From Fibrobacterota bacterium (lineage in GTDB: Bacteria; Fibrobacterota; Fibrobacteria; UBA11236), in assembly GCA_019509785.1 (NCBI GenBank), contig JAEKLQ010000072.1:1-50880 (forward strand): a stretch of DNA of 50,880 bases, in the 5' to 3' direction. The stretch's first letter is position 1. Every line of letters starts with the position of its first letter. Positions 43,283 to 50,880 of this stretch are shown in pieces. A model generated the notes under the pieces. It ran no database searches and was not told the DNA's origin. It saw only the letters and a program-made list of their open reading frames with translations. A program made the position numbers and the translations under genes.

Positions 43283-45931
43283 TTAGGTGTTACGCTTGCG
43301 CCGTCGTTTCGCGGGCGCCCCGGATGCCGAAGCCGCCTTTTCCGCGGCGCGGGAGCGACGGCCCGCAGTCGCCTTTCGCGGCGCTCTACCTACGGTGTTG
43401 CCGGTCGTTTTGCCGGTAGTCGGTTCATCGCCCTCCGGGCTGACGGCCTTCCCAAGGGCTCCGCCCTTGGGCCCCAACACCAACTGGGCCGGAAGCAATT
43501 CCCGTAGGATGGGATCGATATGCTCGAATTGGCTGATGGTCAGGCTGGCCTTGGCTTCGGGAGGGAGCTCCCCTACGTCGGCGGCGTTCTCGGCAGGCAA
43601 CACCACCCTCACGACCCCGGCCTGCAGGGCGGCCAAGGACTTTTCCGGCAGACCCCCGATGGCATGGATGCGCCCGACCAGGGAGATCTCGCCGGTGAAT
43701 GCGATTTTGGGATCGACCGCGCGGCGCGTCATGGCCGAGATGAGGGCCAGGGTCATGGCTATTCCCGCCGAAGGGCCGTCCTTGGGGATCGACCCTTCGG
43801 GCACATGCAGATGGATATCCGTCTTCTGGAAGATTTCCGGATCGATGCCGTAACGGCGGGCGCGCTCTCGCGCCAGGGTCACAGCGATGCGGGCCGATTC
43901 CTTCATCACCTCGCCCAGATGCCCGGTGAGATGCAGGTGCCCCTTGCCGGAAAGCAGGGTGCACTCGACCCGCAGCAACTCGCCGCCCGCCGGGGTCCAG
44001 GCCAACCCGGTGATGACGCCGGGACGCACCTTGTCGGGCACCATGCGCTCTTGCCGCAGGGGCACGCCCAGATAGCCGGCCAGGCTATCGCGGGTGAGGG
44101 CCGGAAGGCCTTTTCGCTTGGCGGCCCCGCCCTTCGCGGCCGCCCGGCCTTCCGAGGCCGCCCGGCCGCCTGCGGACGCCGCTTCCTTCCAATCCACCAC
44201 TTCGCGCGCGCGCTTGCGGGCGATCTTGGCGATTTGCCGCGACAACTGCCGCACGCCCGCCTCCCGGGTGTAGCGGCGGATAAGGGCGGAAAGCACGTCG
44301 TCCCGGAGTTCCATCTGCCGCACGGTAAGGCCCGAGGCGGCCTGGATCTTCGGGAGCAGGTGGCCCTTGGCGATGGCCAGCTTTTCGGTATCGAAATAGC
44401 CGGCGATGCGGATGACTTCAAGGCGATCGTGGAGGGCGGGCGGGATCTGCTCTTCCACGTTGGCGGTGGTCACGAAGAAAACCTGCGACAAGTCGATGCC
44501 CGCTTCCATGAAATGATCGATGAACTCGGCGTTCTGTTCCGGGTCCAGCACCTCCAGCAAGGCCGAAGCGGGGTCGCCGCGGAAATCGCTCCCCATCTTG
44601 TCGAGCTCGTCCAGCAGGATGACCGGGTTCATCGATTGCGCCTTCTTGAGGGCCTGCACGATGCGGCCGGGCATGGACCCGATGTAGGTGCGGCGATGCC
44701 CCCGGATCTCGGCTTCGTCACGGACCCCGCCGAGCGAGATACGCACGAACTCCCGGCCCAAGGCCAGGGCGATGGACTTGCCGAGCGAGGTCTTGCCCAC
44801 GCCCGGCGGGCCCACCAGGCACAGGATCGGCGTCGCGCGATGGCGCGAAAGCTTGAAGACCGCCACGTGTTCGAGGATGCGCTCCTTCACCGGCTTGAGG
44901 CCGAAATGATCCTGATCGAGGCGCGCCTTCACGCCCGCCAAATCCAGGTTGTCCGGCGTGCAATGGCCCCAGGGCAGCGCCAGGAACCAATCCACGTAGG
45001 TGCGCACCACGGAATATTCCGGCGAGGACGGATTCAAGTACTCGAGGCGCTTCATCTCCGCGGTAACCCGCTCCAGCGCCTTGGCGGGAAGGCTCTTGGC
45101 CTTGATGCGTTCTTCCAGTTGCCGGTTCTCGTGGTTGAGCGGCGGGGAAAACGAACCCAGCTCGGACTGGATCTTGCGCAATTGCTCGCCCAGGAAGTAT
45201 TCGCGTTGGCTCTGCGCGATGCCGGCCCGCACCTCATGCTCCAGGCGGCGGCCCAAGGCGGCCGTATCCATCTCGTTGCGAAGGAACTCGTGGAGCAGAT
45301 CCAGCTTGCGATCCAGGGAGGGCTCCTCCACCAGGAGCTGTTTCATCTCCACCGGGATTTTGAGATGGCCCGCCATCGCGTAGACCCGTTCGTCAGGACC
45401 TGACAACCCGTCGATCAGGTCGGCTACGCCCCGCGGCAGATCGGGATTCTGGCCCAGGTATTCGGAGAAGAGCGAACGCGTGATCTGGAGGCGACGCGAT
45501 ATGGCTTGCGCATCGAAGGGCATCGCCGGCATGGGTTCGAGCGCCGCCTCGATGAGATTGGGCGACACCTTCCATTCCGCGGCCCGCGCCGGGCCGACCG
45601 CCTCGACCAGCACCTTGGACAGGTTGTTGGGCAGGGACTGCGAAGACGCGATGCGCCCGACCACGCCCACGGGCTTGAGGCTTTCGGGATTCACCTCGTC
45701 CTCGGAGGCCGACTTTTGCAGGGCGAAAAAGGCGAATTGCTGCTGGCTTTCCAAGGCCCGCATCAGGGCGGACAAGGATTGGGGACGGCCCAGCAGGATG
45801 GGGGTCACGGTTCCCGGGAACAGGATGATGTCCCGCAACGGTATGACCGGCAGGCCGGCGGCCAGGTGGCGCGCCCATTCTTCGGGAGACATTTGGCCGG
45901 GGGCTGCGGGTTCGGTCTTGGCTTCGTCCAC
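43283..45931 (-). CDS. lon: ATP-dependent protease Lon
   Basis: An 882-residue LonA. The N-terminal substrate domain starts LPVIPLRDIILFPG. The AAA+ module has Walker A GPPGVGKT at 374-381 and Walker B ILLDELDK near 438-445. The protease domain carries Ser721 in KDGPSAG and Lys764 in LPEKSLAAL, the catalytic dyad. The start is a GTG at 45931; an ATG at 45892 is the alternative. Unusual parts are an Ala/Gly/Arg-rich insert (about 583-608) between the AAA lid and the protease domain, and a basic low-complexity tail of 50 residues after residue 830 that normal LonA lacks. Lon degrades misfolded and regulatory proteins in the cytoplasm. It follows clpX by 72 bases. Confidence 0.97.
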   Translation of the reverse strand: MDEAKTEPAAPGQMSPEEWARHLAAGLPVIPLRDIILFPGTVTPILLGRPQSLSALMRALESQQQFAFFALQKSASEDEVNPESLKPVGVVGRIASSQSLPNNLSKVLVEAVGPARAAEWKVSPNLIEAALEPMPAMPFDAQAISRRLQITRSLFSEYLGQNPDLPRGVADLIDGLSGPDERVYAMAGHLKIPVEMKQLLVEEPSLDRKLDLLHEFLRNEMDTAALGRRLEHEVRAGIAQSQREYFLGEQLRKIQSELGSFSPPLNHENRQLEERIKAKSLPAKALERVTAEMKRLEYLNPSSPEYSVVRTYVDWFLALPWGHCTPDNLDLAGVKARLDQDHFGLKPVKERILEHVAVFKLSRHRATPILCLVGPPGVGKTSLGKSIALALGREFVRISLGGVRDEAEIRGHRRTYIGSMPGRIVQALKKAQSMNPVILLDELDKMGSDFRGDPASALLEVLDPEQNAEFIDHFMEAGIDLSQVFFVTTANVEEQIPPALHDRLEVIRIAGYFDTEKLAIAKGHLLPKIQAASGLTVRQMELRDDVLSALIRRYTREAGVRQLSRQIAKIARKRAREVVDWKEAASAGGRAASEGRAAAKGGAAKRKGLPALTRDSLAGYLGVPLRQERMVPDKVRPGVITGLAWTPAGGELLRVECTLLSGKGHLHLTGHLGEVMKESARIAVTLARERARRYGIDPEIFQKTDIHLHVPEGSIPKDGPSAGIAMTLALISAMTRRAVDPKIAFTGEISLVGRIHAIGGLPEKSLAALQAGVVRVVLPAENAADVGELPPEAKASLTISQFEHIDPILRELLPAQLVLGPKGGALGKAVSPEGDEPTTGKTTGNTVGRAPRKATAGRRSRAAEKAASASGAPAKRRRKRNT

Positions 45932-45973
45932 GCCCCAGAATGTAGGAAAGTGGTCAGGCGAGTTTGGAAGCTA

Positions 45974-46016
45974 GCGGAAACCGGCTACGCCAACGGAAAC
46001 TGGCTAGGCCAGTTTC
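45974..46016. repeat. 19-base tandem repeat and palindrome at the clpX stop
   Basis: GCGGAAACCGGCTACGCCA (45974-45992) and ACGGAAACTGGCTAGGCCA (45993-46011) are tandem copies with four differences. GAAACTGGC (45996-46004) and GCCAGTTTC (46008-46016) also form a perfect nine-base stem that covers the clpX stop codon. It may slow or end transcription between clpX and lon. Confidence 0.45.
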
Positions 46017-47260
46017 TTCTTGTTCTTCTTGAGGATGAGCATCGGTTCCTTCTTTTGCTCGACCATCTCGCGGGTGACCACGCATTCGGCCACGTCGCTC
46101 CGCGAAGGCAATTCGAACATGATGGGAAGCAGGACGCTTTCCATCACCGAGCGCAGGCCGCGGGCGCCGGTCTTGCGCTTGATGGCCCGGTCGACGATGG
46201 CCTCCAGGGCCTCGGGCTGGAACTTCAGGCGGATCTCGTCCATCTCGAAGAGACGGGTGTATTGCTTCACCAGGGCGTTCTTGGGCTTGGTGAGGATCTC
46301 GAGCAAGGCCTCGCGGGGAAGCTCTTCCAAGGCGGTGATGACCGGCAAGCGGCCGACCAGCTCGGGAATGAGCCCGAATTGGATCAAGTCATCCGGCTCC
46401 ACTTGCTTGAGGGTCTCGCCGATCCGGCGTTCTTTTTTGCTTTGGATGATCGCGCCGAAACCGAGGCCGGTCTCGCGGGTGCGCCGCTCGATGATCTTCT
46501 CCAGCGATTCGAAGGCGCCGCCGCAGATGAACAGGATGTTCTTGGTGTTGATCTGGATCAGGTTCTGCTCGGGATGCTTGCGGCCGCCCTTGGGCGGTAC
46601 CGCCGCTACCGTGCCTTCCAGCAACTTCAAAAGCCCCTGCTGCACGCCCTCGCCCGACACGTCGCGGGTGATGGAGGGATTGGCGCTCTTGCGCGAGATC
46701 TTGTCGATCTCGTCGATGTAGACGATGCCGCGCTCGGTGAGCTCCACGTCGTAGTCGGCCGCCTGCAAGAGGCGCACGATGATGTTCTCCACGTCCTCGC
46801 CCACGTACCCGGCCTCGGTGAGGATGGTCGCGTCCACGATGGTGAAAGGGACCTTGAGGAACTTGGCGATGGTCTGCGCCAACAGCGTCTTGCCCGAGCC
46901 GGTGGGGCCGAGGAAGAGGATGTTGGATTTTTCCACTTCCACGCCGTCCGGGCCCTGCCGGGCCGAGATGCGCTTGTAGTGATTGTAGACGGCCACCGCC
47001 AGGGAGATCTTGGCGTCATCCTGGCCGATGATGTGATCGTCCAGGTGGCGCTTGATGTCGGCGGGGTTGGAAGCCGGAGAGGCCCCCGGGGCCGTCTGCA
47101 CGTCCTTCTGGGATTCCTCGGTCAGGATGTCGTTGCACATCGCCACGCATTCGTTGCAGATGTGCACCGAGGGACCCGTAATGATCTTCTCCACCTGCTC
47201 CGCGTTCTTTCCGCAGAAAGAGCAGCGGATCAACCCATAGCCATTGCCGGTCCTTGCCAT
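46004..47260 (-). CDS. clpX: ATP-dependent Clp protease ATP-binding subunit ClpX
   Basis: A 418-residue AAA+ unfoldase of normal length. The N-terminal zinc-binding domain has cysteines at 13, 16, 35 and 38 ([14 protein letters not shown]). Walker A GPTGSGKT is at 118-125. Walker B (VYIDEIDKI), the pore loop region and sensor residues follow, and [16 protein letters not shown] near the C-terminus is usual for the family. ClpX feeds ssrA-tagged and other substrates into ClpP. It lies 27 bases downstream of clpP, and lon follows; this is the conserved tig-clpP-clpX-lon order. Confidence 0.97.
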   Translation of the reverse strand: MARTGNGYGLIRCSFCGKNAEQVEKIITGPSVHICNECVAMCNDILTEESQKDVQTAPGASPASNPADIKRHLDDHIIGQDDAKISLAVAVYNHYKRISARQGPDGVEVEKSNILFLGPTGSGKTLLAQTIAKFLKVPFTIVDATILTEAGYVGEDVENIIVRLLQAADYDVELTERGIVYIDEIDKISRKSANPSITRDVSGEGVQQGLLKLLEGTVAAVPPKGGRKHPEQNLIQINTKNILFICGGAFESLEKIIERRTRETGLGFGAIIQSKKERRIGETLKQVEPDDLIQFGLIPELVGRLPVITALEELPREALLEILTKPKNALVKQYTRLFEMDEIRLKFQPEALEAIVDRAIKRKTGARGLRSVMESVLLPIMFELPSRSDVAECVVTREMVEQKKEPMLILKKNKKKLA

Positions 47261-47287
47261 TCGAATCCTTTACGTCGCGCCCGGCCC

Positions 47288-47893
47288 TTAGGCCGCCAGG
47301 GCCTTCTTCTTGCGATTGCCGGGGATGAAGATTTCGTCCACGACGCCGTAGGCCATAGCCTCCTGCGCGCTCATGTACAAGTCGCGTTCGGTGTCCTTCT
47401 GGACCACGTCGATGGGCTTGCCGGTGGCTTCCGCGAGGATGCCGTTCAGCTCCCGCTTGGTCTTCACGATTTCCTTGGCGTGGATCTGGATATCCGAGCT
47501 CTGCCCGGTGGCGCCTCCCGAGGGCTGGTGCAGCATGACCTTGCCGTGGGGCAGGATGAAGCGTTTCCCCTTGGTGCCCGCCGCCAAAAGCAGCGCGCCC
47601 ATGGAGAAGGCCGAGCCCACGCAGATGGTCTGCACGTCCGGCTTGACCCACTTGATCACGTCGTAGATGGCAAGTCCCGAGGTGACGATGCCGCCGGGGC
47701 TGTTGATGTAGAGGAGGATGTCCTTATCCGGATCTTCATACTCGAGGAAGAGCATCTGGGCCACGACGGTGTTCGCGACCACATCGTTGATCTCCTGGCC
47801 CAGGAATATGATGCGCTCCTTGAGCAGGCGGGAGTAGATGTCATAAACCCGCTCCGAGCGTCCGGTGGTTTCGATGACTGTGGGTACTAGCAT
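47288..47893 (-). CDS. clpP: ATP-dependent Clp protease proteolytic subunit ClpP
   Basis: A 201-residue serine protease subunit. I use the ATG at 47893 ([10 protein letters not shown]), the standard ClpP beginning; the frame extends upstream only as non-conserved sequence. The triad is Ser97 in VGSAFSMGA, His122 in VMLHQPSGG and Asp171 in DTERDLYM, with the exact spacing of characterised ClpP proteins. Phe replaces the more common Ala before the serine (GSAFSMG for GxAASMG). It forms the proteolytic barrel for ClpX. A 240-base space containing a long inverted repeat separates it from tig. Confidence 0.97.
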   Translation of the reverse strand: MLVPTVIETTGRSERVYDIYSRLLKERIIFLGQEINDVVANTVVAQMLFLEYEDPDKDILLYINSPGGIVTSGLAIYDVIKWVKPDVQTICVGSAFSMGALLLAAGTKGKRFILPHGKVMLHQPSGGATGQSSDIQIHAKEIVKTKRELNGILAEATGKPIDVVQKDTERDLYMSAQEAMAYGVVDEIFIPGNRKKKALAA

Positions 47894-48020
47894 GCGCGTC
47901 CTGTCTTCCTCGAGGTGGAAATGGGATTTACGGTAATATACATAGCTCCATTCTACCTTCGGCACAAGCCGGAAGCCAGGGTGAATGAGACCGGTATCCT
48001 ATCGGCAAGGAGACCCGAGG

Positions 48021-48130
48021 GAAGGGTAAAGGGTACAGGGTAAAGTGTATGGCGGCGCTGCGCGCCGGTGGGTCGATCGGTCTCCGATCTAAACCCTTTA
48101 CCCTGTACCCTTAACCCTTTACCCTTCTTC
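48021..48130. repeat. long inverted repeat of GGGTAAA/TTTACCC units between tig and clpP
   Basis: The left arm (48021-48045) is built of GGGTAAA/GGGTACA heptads. The right arm (about 48089-48130) is its reverse complement except for one extra seven-base unit (CCCTTAA type). A GC-rich segment of about 45 bases with its own small hairpin separates the arms. In the tig-clpP transcript it would fold into a stem of about 25 base pairs, and its G-rich strand carries several GGG runs. Confidence 0.75.
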
Positions 48131-48133
48131 CTA

Positions 48134-49381
48134 TCAGGCCGTAACGGTTTCCCTCTTGTAACCGATCACGAAGTCGAGCGTCTTTTCGGACTTCAGTTCT
48201 TCGCGGATGTCGATGATCTTCCCGCTTTTGCGGAGCTGGGCCTTGAAGGATTCGAAATCCATCCCGTATTGCCCGGCCAACTCGCGGACGCGGGCGTCCA
48301 CTTCCTCGCTGCTGGGCTTGATCTTTTCCAGCTTGGCGATCTCCTCCAGGATACGGTAGCGGCGGATGTTGAAAACCGCTTCCTGCTCGAGGTCGGAATG
48401 GTCGTGGCCGTGATCTTCGTTCTCGTGCTTGTGGCCCTGCTCTTCCAGCTTATAGCGCACGTAGTTCTGGATGCGGGCCTTGGGGATCTCGAAAGCGTTG
48501 ACTTCCATCAGGCGCTTCATGGCCTGCTCGTAGGCCTCTTCCTTGGCGCGCTGCAGGGCGGACTTGGCCATGTCGTCCTTGATGCGTTGACGGAAGGCGG
48601 CGAGCGATTCGAACTGGTATTTCTTGGCCAGTTCGTCGTCCAAGGGAGGGAGCTTGACTTCTAGTACTTCGATGATCTTTAGCTGGTATTCGGAATCCTT
48701 GCCTGCGAAGTCGGGCTGGGAGTAGTCGGCGGGGAAGGTGAATGCGACGTGCTTTTCCTCGCCGGCCTGGGCGCCGATCAGGGCCCGGTCCATGGCGGGT
48801 ACGCTGCTGGTGCCGAGCTCCATGCGGAACTCGGGCCTCTCGGGGAGGGGCTTGGCCTCGCCCCCGATGTTGATGGAAAGGTACTGGGCCACCACGACAT
48901 CGCCGAGGGCGGCGGGGCGATCTACATGGGTTTCGTCGGCCTGGCGCTTACGGAGCATTTCGAGCTGACCGTTGATCTCCTCGTCCGAAGGCTCGGCGGG
49001 ATGGACGGGGATGTCGAGCTTGTAGTCCTTGATTACGACGGGCGGGTCGATCTCGAGGATGGCCGTGACCTGCACGGGCTTGCCGGCTTCGTTCTCCAGC
49101 TTCTCGATGCGGGCCGGGGCGATGGGCTCCAGGTTGTGCTCTTTGCAGGCTTCCTTGAGGACTTCCTCGACGAGGGCTTCGATGGATTCGGCGTTGATGG
49201 GATCCTTGAAGCGTTTGGCGACGACGTCCTTGGGGACGTTGCCGGGCCGGAAGCCGTTGATGCGGACTTCCTTGCTGTACTTGCGGACCTTCTGATCGAA
49301 GATCTTGTCGAGGCGATCGCGCGGGACCTCGATCTCGAGGATGCGTTCGGTGGCGGAGGGGTTGGACAAGGTGGCTTTCAC
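48134..49381 (-). CDS. tig: trigger factor (ribosome-associated chaperone)
   Basis: The product is 415 residues. I use a GTG start at 49381 (KATLSNPSATERILEIEVP follows), with AAAGGATGAT upstream; the open frame extends farther but only into non-conserved sequence. The N-terminal ribosome-binding domain carries INGFRPGNVPKDVV, close to the GFRxGxxP signature. The peptidyl-prolyl isomerase domain follows (GDVVVAQYLSI, LIGAQAGEEKHVAFTFP). The C-terminal chaperone arms hold a histidine-rich insert at 317-328 (GHKHENEDHGHDH) not usual for E. coli-type proteins. Function: folding of nascent chains and prolyl isomerisation. Confidence 0.95.
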   Translation of the reverse strand: MKATLSNPSATERILEIEVPRDRLDKIFDQKVRKYSKEVRINGFRPGNVPKDVVAKRFKDPINAESIEALVEEVLKEACKEHNLEPIAPARIEKLENEAGKPVQVTAILEIDPPVVIKDYKLDIPVHPAEPSDEEINGQLEMLRKRQADETHVDRPAALGDVVVAQYLSINIGGEAKPLPERPEFRMELGTSSVPAMDRALIGAQAGEEKHVAFTFPADYSQPDFAGKDSEYQLKIIEVLEVKLPPLDDELAKKYQFESLAAFRQRIKDDMAKSALQRAKEEAYEQAMKRLMEVNAFEIPKARIQNYVRYKLEEQGHKHENEDHGHDHSDLEQEAVFNIRRYRILEEIAKLEKIKPSSEEVDARVRELAGQYGMDFESFKAQLRKSGKIIDIREELKSEKTLDFVIGYKRETVTA

Positions 49382-49564
49382 GGGATCATCCTTTCGATTC
49401 GATTTCCTGAGGCCTTCGCTGACGGCCCGTCCGGTTGTGGCGGGCGGCCGCGCTAGGCGGTTTCTGCTCGTTATCTCTGTCTGCCCGTTCCTGCGGGCGG
49501 CCCGCGTTCTGCGGGTTGCCTGGCTTCGCGAGCCATCGGCATGGGCCGGGGTCCGCGGAAAAGG

Positions 49565-49647
49565 TGGTGCGAAAGGGGGGAGTCGAACCCCCACACCGAA
49601 GTGCCAGATCCTAAGTCTGGTGCGTCTGCCAATTCCGCCACTTTCGC
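49565..49647 (-). tRNA. tRNA-Leu (anticodon UAG)
   Basis: On the minus strand the acceptor stem GCGAAAG pairs with CTTTCGC (49569-49575), followed by A and an encoded CCA. The anticodon stem CCAGA/TCTGG closes the loop CTTAGGA, whose middle triplet TAG reads UAG (leucine). A variable arm and T arm (GGGGGTTCGACTCCCC) complete the 83-base class II tRNA, which decodes CUA and other CUN codons. Confidence 0.95.
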
Positions 49648-49772
49648 TTGGCGCCTTGGAAAACCCGCCATCGGGGCCCGCTTGCTTCATTGTCCTCGTC
49701 GCGGCACACCAGTGCCGCTCCTCGGACTGCTTCGCAATCGGACCCCGCTGGCGGGTTTTCCAGCGGCGCCAG
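49648..49772. repeat. 125-base imperfect palindrome directly upstream of tRNA-Leu
   Basis: TTGGCGCCTTGGAAAACCCG and the following CCA (49648-49670) are the reverse complement, with two differences and one extra base, of 49749-49772, and GGGG/CCCC blocks extend the stem inward. The interior holds a smaller hairpin GCGGCAC/GTGCCGC and a CTTCG-type hairpin. This looks like a MITE-like or structured-RNA element rather than chance. Confidence 0.6.
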
Positions 49773-49824
49773 TTTGTTCTTTTTGTTTATCGTCTCCGTT
49801 TATCGCCGTCGTGCTTTTCTTGGA

Positions 49825-49902
49825 GTTGCCAAGCGGCGCTTTGCGCCTGTGGCCCCGGTCTAGCGGGGTTGCCAGGCGGCGCGCTTGGCGCGCCTGTGGC
49901 AA
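49825..49902. repeat. two related hairpin repeats between RNase G/E and tRNA-Leu
   Basis: Copies at about 49825-49852 and 49868-49902 both read GTTGCCA(A/G)GCGGCGC, then a short loop, then GCGCCTGTGG. Each forms a hairpin, and the second has a stem of 13 pairs with one internal loop. They resemble dispersed palindromic (REP-like) units. Apart from these elements and the palindrome at 49648-49772, I see nothing else in the 323 bases between tRNA-Leu and the RNase gene. Confidence 0.5.
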
Positions 49903-49970
49903 AGAGCTCTTTGACTAGCAGTGGCGGGGTTTTACGGTGCTCCTCTATTTATTGCCGTGGTGCGCGCGGG

Positions 49971-50880
49971 TTAGGCGCGGGCCTCGGCGTGTTGGGTGAT
50001 TTCTTCGCCGCTGCCGGTGGAGAAGATTTTGAATTCGGCGTAGTTGGAATTGTCGTCTTCCACGAGCTGGATGCGGGTCTTGTGGGAGCGCTCCCAGTAT
50101 TTGACGATGACGCCGCGGTTCTCGATGACGTGGCTGATCATTTCGGGGTGGAGGGCCAGGGTCAGGTCCTTCTCGCCGCGCTTGGCGCGGTAGCGGCGGA
50201 GCCAGCGGTCGATGGAGCCCACGATGGATTCCTTGCTGGGGATGTAGCCGTCGCCTTTGCAGGTGGGGCACACGTTGGACTGCTCCTTCACGGCATTGGG
50301 GCGCACGCGCTTGCGCGTGATCTCCATCAGGCCGAACTGGGAGAGGTTGGAGAAGGAGACCGGGCTCTTGTCGATGCGGATGGCCTTCTTGAACTCCTTG
50401 ACGACGTTCTCGTTGTCCTCTTCCGTGTCCATGTCGATGAAGTCGACCACGATGAGGCCGCCCAGATCGCGCAGGCGCATTTGCTTGGCCACTTCCCAGG
50501 CCGCGTCGATGTTGGTCTCCAGGATGTTCTTGCCCTGGTCGCGGCCGCGCACCTTGCCGCCGGTGTTGACGTCGATGGAGACCAGGGCCTCGGTCTGATC
50601 GATGATGAGGTAGCCGCCCCGCTTCAATTGCACGCGGCGGGCGAAGGTCTTTTCCAATTCTTCTTCGATGCCGAAATGATCGAAGAGGGACAGGTCGCCT
50701 TCGTAGAGCTTGACCTTGCCGACCATGTCGGGCGAAAGCACGCCCAGGTAGCCGACCACGGTCTTATGTTCGGTGCGGTCGTCGATCCAGACCGCGTCCA
50801 CGTCTTCGGAGAAATAATCGCGCAGGGTGGTTTCGGAGGAATCGCTTTCCTGATGCACCAGACCCGGGGCCTGGACCTTC
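49971..50880 (-). CDS. rng: ribonuclease G/E family protein, C-terminal part (partial)
   Basis: The frame is open to the window edge and ends at 49971, so the N-terminal S1 domain is missing. The visible 300 or so residues contain the catalytic core: the metal-binding motif IDVNTGGKVRGRDQGKNILE, GGLIVVDFIDM with its second metal aspartate, and LGLMEITRKRVR-like (FGLMEITRKRVRP) before the zinc-link CPTCKGDG, which joins subunits. This set is diagnostic of RNase E/G. The protein stops soon after the zinc link, as in RNase G and minimal RNase E, so the long RNase E scaffold is absent. It would process rRNA and mRNA. The gene runs toward tRNA-Leu, 323 bases downstream. Confidence 0.93.
   Translation of the reverse strand, partial: KVQAPGLVHQESDSSETTLRDYFSEDVDAVWIDDRTEHKTVVGYLGVLSPDMVGKVKLYEGDLSLFDHFGIEEELEKTFARRVQLKRGGYLIIDQTEALVSIDVNTGGKVRGRDQGKNILETNIDAAWEVAKQMRLRDLGGLIVVDFIDMDTEEDNENVVKEFKKAIRIDKSPVSFSNLSQFGLMEITRKRVRPNAVKEQSNVCPTCKGDGYIPSKESIVGSIDRWLRRYRAKRGEKDLTLALHPEMISHVIENRGVIVKYWERSHKTRIQLVEDDNSNYAEFKIFSTGSGEEITQHAEARA

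Noticed and set aside
43520-45403. A 627-residue plus-strand frame opposite lon
   Set aside because: Antisense shadow of the Lon reading frame; histidine- and glutamine-rich composition typical of such shadows.
45506-47890. A 794-residue plus-strand open frame through clpX and clpP
   Set aside because: It lies antisense to genes with complete catalytic motifs (lon start, clpX, clpP). It is a GC-rich shadow with no ribosome site or recognisable domain.

Overview
The window is about 51 kb of GC-rich chromosome from a Gram-negative bacterium. It carries many lipoprotein and secreted-protein genes, a TonB-dependent receptor, two hybrid sensor kinases and a complete tig-clpP-clpX-lon proteostasis cluster. 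Two secreted proteins end in segments that resemble type IX-style sorting domains, and many exported proteins have no recognisable family. That profile would suit the FCB group, perhaps a Fibrobacterota-like lineage, but this placement is a guess from gene style and not a phylogenetic result. I saw no phage, insertion sequence or CRISPR array.

Layout. 1-5515: end of a dihydrofolate-reductase-family gene, a zinc-ribbon protein, a beta-propeller-like lipoprotein, and a GH140-like (DUF4038) glycosidase whose start overlaps the end of a GAF-PAS hybrid histidine kinase. 5715-8368: two tandem paralogous lipoproteins. 8467-10382: a GtrA-like membrane protein overlapping a polytopic glycosyltransferase-like protein. 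10449-11468: a von Willebrand factor A lipoprotein. 11760-15351: a three-gene sugar operon (cupin/isomerase-like, xylose-isomerase-like TIM barrel, Gfo/Idh/MocA oxidoreductase). 15573-20560: a frameshifted secreted protein, an FAD-linked oxidase, a periplasmic rhodanese, a glycine-rich membrane protein, an exported protein on a probably leaderless mRNA, and a DUF805 protein. 20663-24605: an operon of iron-containing alcohol dehydrogenase, a LarA (lactate racemase)-like protein and an aldehyde dehydrogenase. 25545-28455: a large double-acetyltransferase gene split by an apparent frameshift. 29753-34656: a TonB receptor, YfiR-like and CHASE8 hybrid kinase operon. 34912-37749: a relic of a DUF1080 gene, a second copy of the cupin/isomerase gene, and a mutarotase-like gene. 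37924-39855: a VapBC toxin-antitoxin pair translationally coupled to a MORN/YwqK-repeat lipoprotein. 39858-41715: a secreted gene with an amber codon at position 3, endonuclease V and a 50-residue membrane microprotein. 41926-50880: divIVA, yggS, lon, clpX, clpP, tig, tRNA-Leu(UAG) and RNase G/E, all on the minus strand.

How parts may work together. The proteostasis genes follow the widely conserved order tig-clpP-clpX-lon. The sugar genes, the second cupin copy and the DUF1080 relic are gene types that recur together in oxidative sugar catabolism. The TonB/YfiR/CHASE8 cluster looks like a YfiBNR-type envelope-sensing module in which the diguanylate cyclase is replaced by a histidine kinase. 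Several genes are broken (two frameshifts, one early amber codon, one gene relic). These may be real decay or assembly errors, and I mark each case. The most unusual non-coding structures are two long intergenic inverted repeats, one between tig and clpP and one beside the tRNA gene, plus an orphan plus-strand terminator near 24750.
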